Assembly (NCBI GenBank): GCA_903889915.1
Contig: CAISZK010000056.1
Coordinates: 1-33,311, forward strand
Source: an uncultured Bacteroidota bacterium
GTDB taxonomy: Bacteria > Bacteroidota > Bacteroidia > Bacteroidales > CG2-30-32-10
Direction: 5' to 3'
DNA: 33,311 bases
The first letter of the stretch is position 1. The number at the start of each line of letters is the position of its first letter. The notes beneath the pieces are model-generated. The model saw nothing but the letters and a program-made list of their open reading frames with translations. It did not search any database and was not told the DNA's origin. The position numbers were made by a program, and so were the translations under genes. Positions 32,501 through 33,311 of this stretch are shown piece after piece.

Positions 32501-33310
32501 ATCATTAGTGTTGATGTCCAGAATATCTCCGCCATCCATATAATTATGGGCGTTGGCGTCAAAACGAACCACAGGTAAATTATTCAGCGCATTATTAATC
32601 AACAAAGGTTGTTTGGTTACGTCATTCTGAGCAACATTGTTAGGATTTCCACTATGGGTTGCATCTTTCCACTGAACAACATTAGCTCCGTTCATTATTA
32701 AGGTTGATGGATCATCAGCGCGCAACCAGAGATTAATACCCGGAAGCTGAGATGGTGAGAAACGTTTGAACTCAAAAACATTTGAATAAGTAGTGTCACC
32801 ACAAATGCCAATTGCCAATACTCTCCAGTAAAAATCATTCAATGTGTCAATAGTTGTCTGGTAAGTATTCCCATAAATATCCGGAACGGATAAAAGAATA
32901 TCGCCAAAACCGGGGTCTGTTGAATATTGCCAAATGTAGGAAAATGCATTTGTGGATGAATTCCAGGCAAAATTTATAATACTATCGTACGTTGAGAAAT
33001 TGTTTATCGGAGAATAGAGTGTAAAATTTCCCGGAGGTGCGGCAGAACTAACAACGGTTATCGGATGGGTAATGGAATTCTGACAGCCAATATTGGTTTG
33101 AATTGTGAGTATGACATTATAATTACCAGCAGCAAGGTAAGTATGTGTCGCATTTTGTGTGGTAGCATGGGTAGTTCCATCTCCAAAATTCCAGTCCCAT
33201 GAATTAATTGTTCCTTCATTACTTAAACTTTGATCCGTAAATGTAAGTGGATGGCCAATACAGGCGGAATCTACAATGAAAGATGCTATAGGATTTTGAG
33301 GAATATGAAT
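29531..33310 (-). CDS. large T9SS surface protein with FN3-, LamG-, Ig-, PKD- and CARDB-like domains (5' end beyond window)
   Basis: 1259 codons, open through the right edge; the TTG at 32842 is internal, not the start, because the frame continues upstream as DIYGNTYQTTIDT and further. Domains from the edge inward: a PKD domain (SWDWNFGDGTT near 33180), an FN3-like segment (WQYSTDPGFGD), a LamG/ConA-like domain of about 235 residues from GINLWLRADDPS (about 32740), three Ig-like repeats with FIWSNGDTTQTI- and YLWSDGT-type cores, then five PKD domains with LWNFGDTSTS, WNWNFGDGQTS or LWNFGNGEISS cores (about 31390-30130), a CARDB-like region (TADITNLGTRSVYAIDIYAK), and a T9SS type A sorting domain from FDPYPTPVNDLVHIDF to ILRFVKF. 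The usual YPNP is YPTP here. It is probably secreted through the outer membrane and cell-surface attached. No catalytic domain seen. Confidence 0.87.
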   Translation of the reverse strand: MHIPQNPIASFIVDSACIGHPLTFTDQSLSNEGTINSWDWNFGDGTTHATTQNATHTYLAAGNYNVILTIQTNIGCQNSITHPITVVSSAAPPGNFTLYSPINNFSTYDSIINFAWNSSTNAFSYIWQYSTDPGFGDILLSVPDIYGNTYQTTIDTLNDFYWRVLAIGICGDTTYSNVFEFKRFSPSQLPGINLWLRADDPSTLIMNGANVVQWKDATHSGNPNNVAQNDVTKQPLLINNALNNLPVVRFDANAHNYMDGGDILDINTNDFYAFIVGKASNDVAIYFTKSAAGAIPNRYGLYYQGQQVHFYYDDQSNIHYQMDVPRTNGMYELLYSRIVRGDAKMYLNDSCSLLGEKAIYPSYNINSTFNFLLGASLPASGSLPPIGFSSVDIAELIICNASLTPTQLINTQNYLLQKYFPSQYVAPVNLGPDIYSNNLCPVTLDAGSRFSHFIWSNGDTTQTISVSTGGYYSVTATTGCGYSSVDSIFVNKPIIHAHDTIGCFGSSVTLNTGLSSPYAFNWQNLTSTASSFSTIAPDTVRLIVTDYLGCSVTKNIVVSADSFKLKVSIGGNSLSKCIGDTISLAIGANLTVNYLWSDGTLVSDSTHYTITHNLSTGDSLHLTITDNMGCTANFTSEIITHGTDPYVSFIASSACEQDPTHFTNQWVIPPLASVDHFLWNFGDTSTSHLDSLNANPTHLYNTPGIYNTSLTVVTNQGCFKTITEPVYLYSKPQVVFTPFLACTNVPLQFHDQSTCIFGNDSIWQWTINDPNNPQIDSVQNPIHTFDSVGNYNVHLVVISNHGCMNSINENVHVRFAPIVGFSFNNVCDGSPVYFSDTSHTQPQASIYLWNWNFGDGQTSNQENPSTIFINGAGTYPVTLTVKAINGCVSSATDSVTIHGYPNAILTIGDICSNTPVTFNDSSTVHSPDSIVSHLWNFGSYGTSTLTSPTMTFHSNGVESIPVSLTVVSSAGCKDSVHTMANIFPVPVSNFLPDNFYGIAPLQVCFTNNSDSAVNYLWNFGNGEISSLEDPCYTYQYNDTFNVSLVVQNQYGCKDSSSRQIFVIPTRADIAVTNVSSTTQGNFVTLTADITNLGTRSVYAIDIYAKTAGGTVFKETWSNFTNPLLTGQLITYTFNAKYEISQEQATDYICVEAEIVNYNPDDNPANNEQCLALTSHFVAFDPYPTPVNDLVHIDFILPFADQVQIDLYDAKGAYIKKVYSDMGVEGLNKLTLDVSLLNLGVYTYRITFRDNFKILRFVKF

Positions 33311-33311
33311 A

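Noticed and set aside
32840-32842. TTG at 32842 as the start of the second T9SS gene
   Set aside because: The frame continues without stops to the window edge through an FN3-like and a PKD domain, so this codon is internal.

Overview
The window looks like a chromosomal segment of a member of the Bacteroidota, probably class Bacteroidia or an uncultured relative. Two very large multidomain proteins end in type IX secretion (T9SS) C-terminal sorting domains. A FISUMP-type lectin-like lipoprotein/secreted protein, TAnnTTTG-type -7 promoter boxes, PKD/Big_2 surface repeats and a short EISL...PP...PEHF peptide gene all fit that phylum. No rRNA, tRNA or CRISPR array was seen.

Layout. (1) 1-149: the 3' end of an IS66-family transposase runs in from the left edge. 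It abuts, and probably interrupts, a giant surface-protein gene (139-12633, + strand) whose frame is open without a start codon right up to the junction. That protein has three ~2.3-2.5 kb parallel beta-helix modules, Ig/PKD-like domains, eight Big_2-like repeats arranged as two copies of a four-repeat block, and a T9SS tail. (2) 12671-12904: a 57-residue peptide gene with its own terminator hairpin. (3) 12905-14095: gene-free and rich in palindromes and short repeats; one repeat family recurs at 18743. (4) 14096-18692 (+ strand): loosely spaced accessory genes, namely a two-TM protein, a DHFR/RibD-like reductase, a SUKH+TPR protein, a FISUMP-domain secreted protein and another two-TM protein. 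(5) 19167-29198 (- strand): a tight, AT-rich surface-glycan operon. (6) 29531-33310 (- strand): the C-terminal 1259 residues of a second T9SS cargo protein with FN3-like, LamG-like, Ig-like, PKD and CARDB-like domains; its start is outside the window.

The glycan operon is the most interesting part. In transcription order it encodes a zinc-ribbon methyltransferase, a VioA-like DegT/DnrJ/EryC1/StrS sugar aminotransferase, a WbqC-family protein, a stand-alone amino-acid-type adenylation enzyme, a NeuD/PglD-type left-handed beta-helix acyltransferase, a discrete acyl carrier protein, an SDR oxidoreductase, a GNAT acetyltransferase, a second methyltransferase, a GH43/GH32-like five-blade propeller, a decayed gene and a GT2 glycosyltransferase. 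Read together, I infer a pathway that makes an amino sugar and caps its amine with an acyl or aminoacyl group delivered from a carrier protein. It lies between two T9SS cargo genes. T9SS cargo in some Bacteroidota is attached to LPS through an aminoacylated linking sugar, so a role in surface glycan or cargo anchoring is conceivable but unproven.
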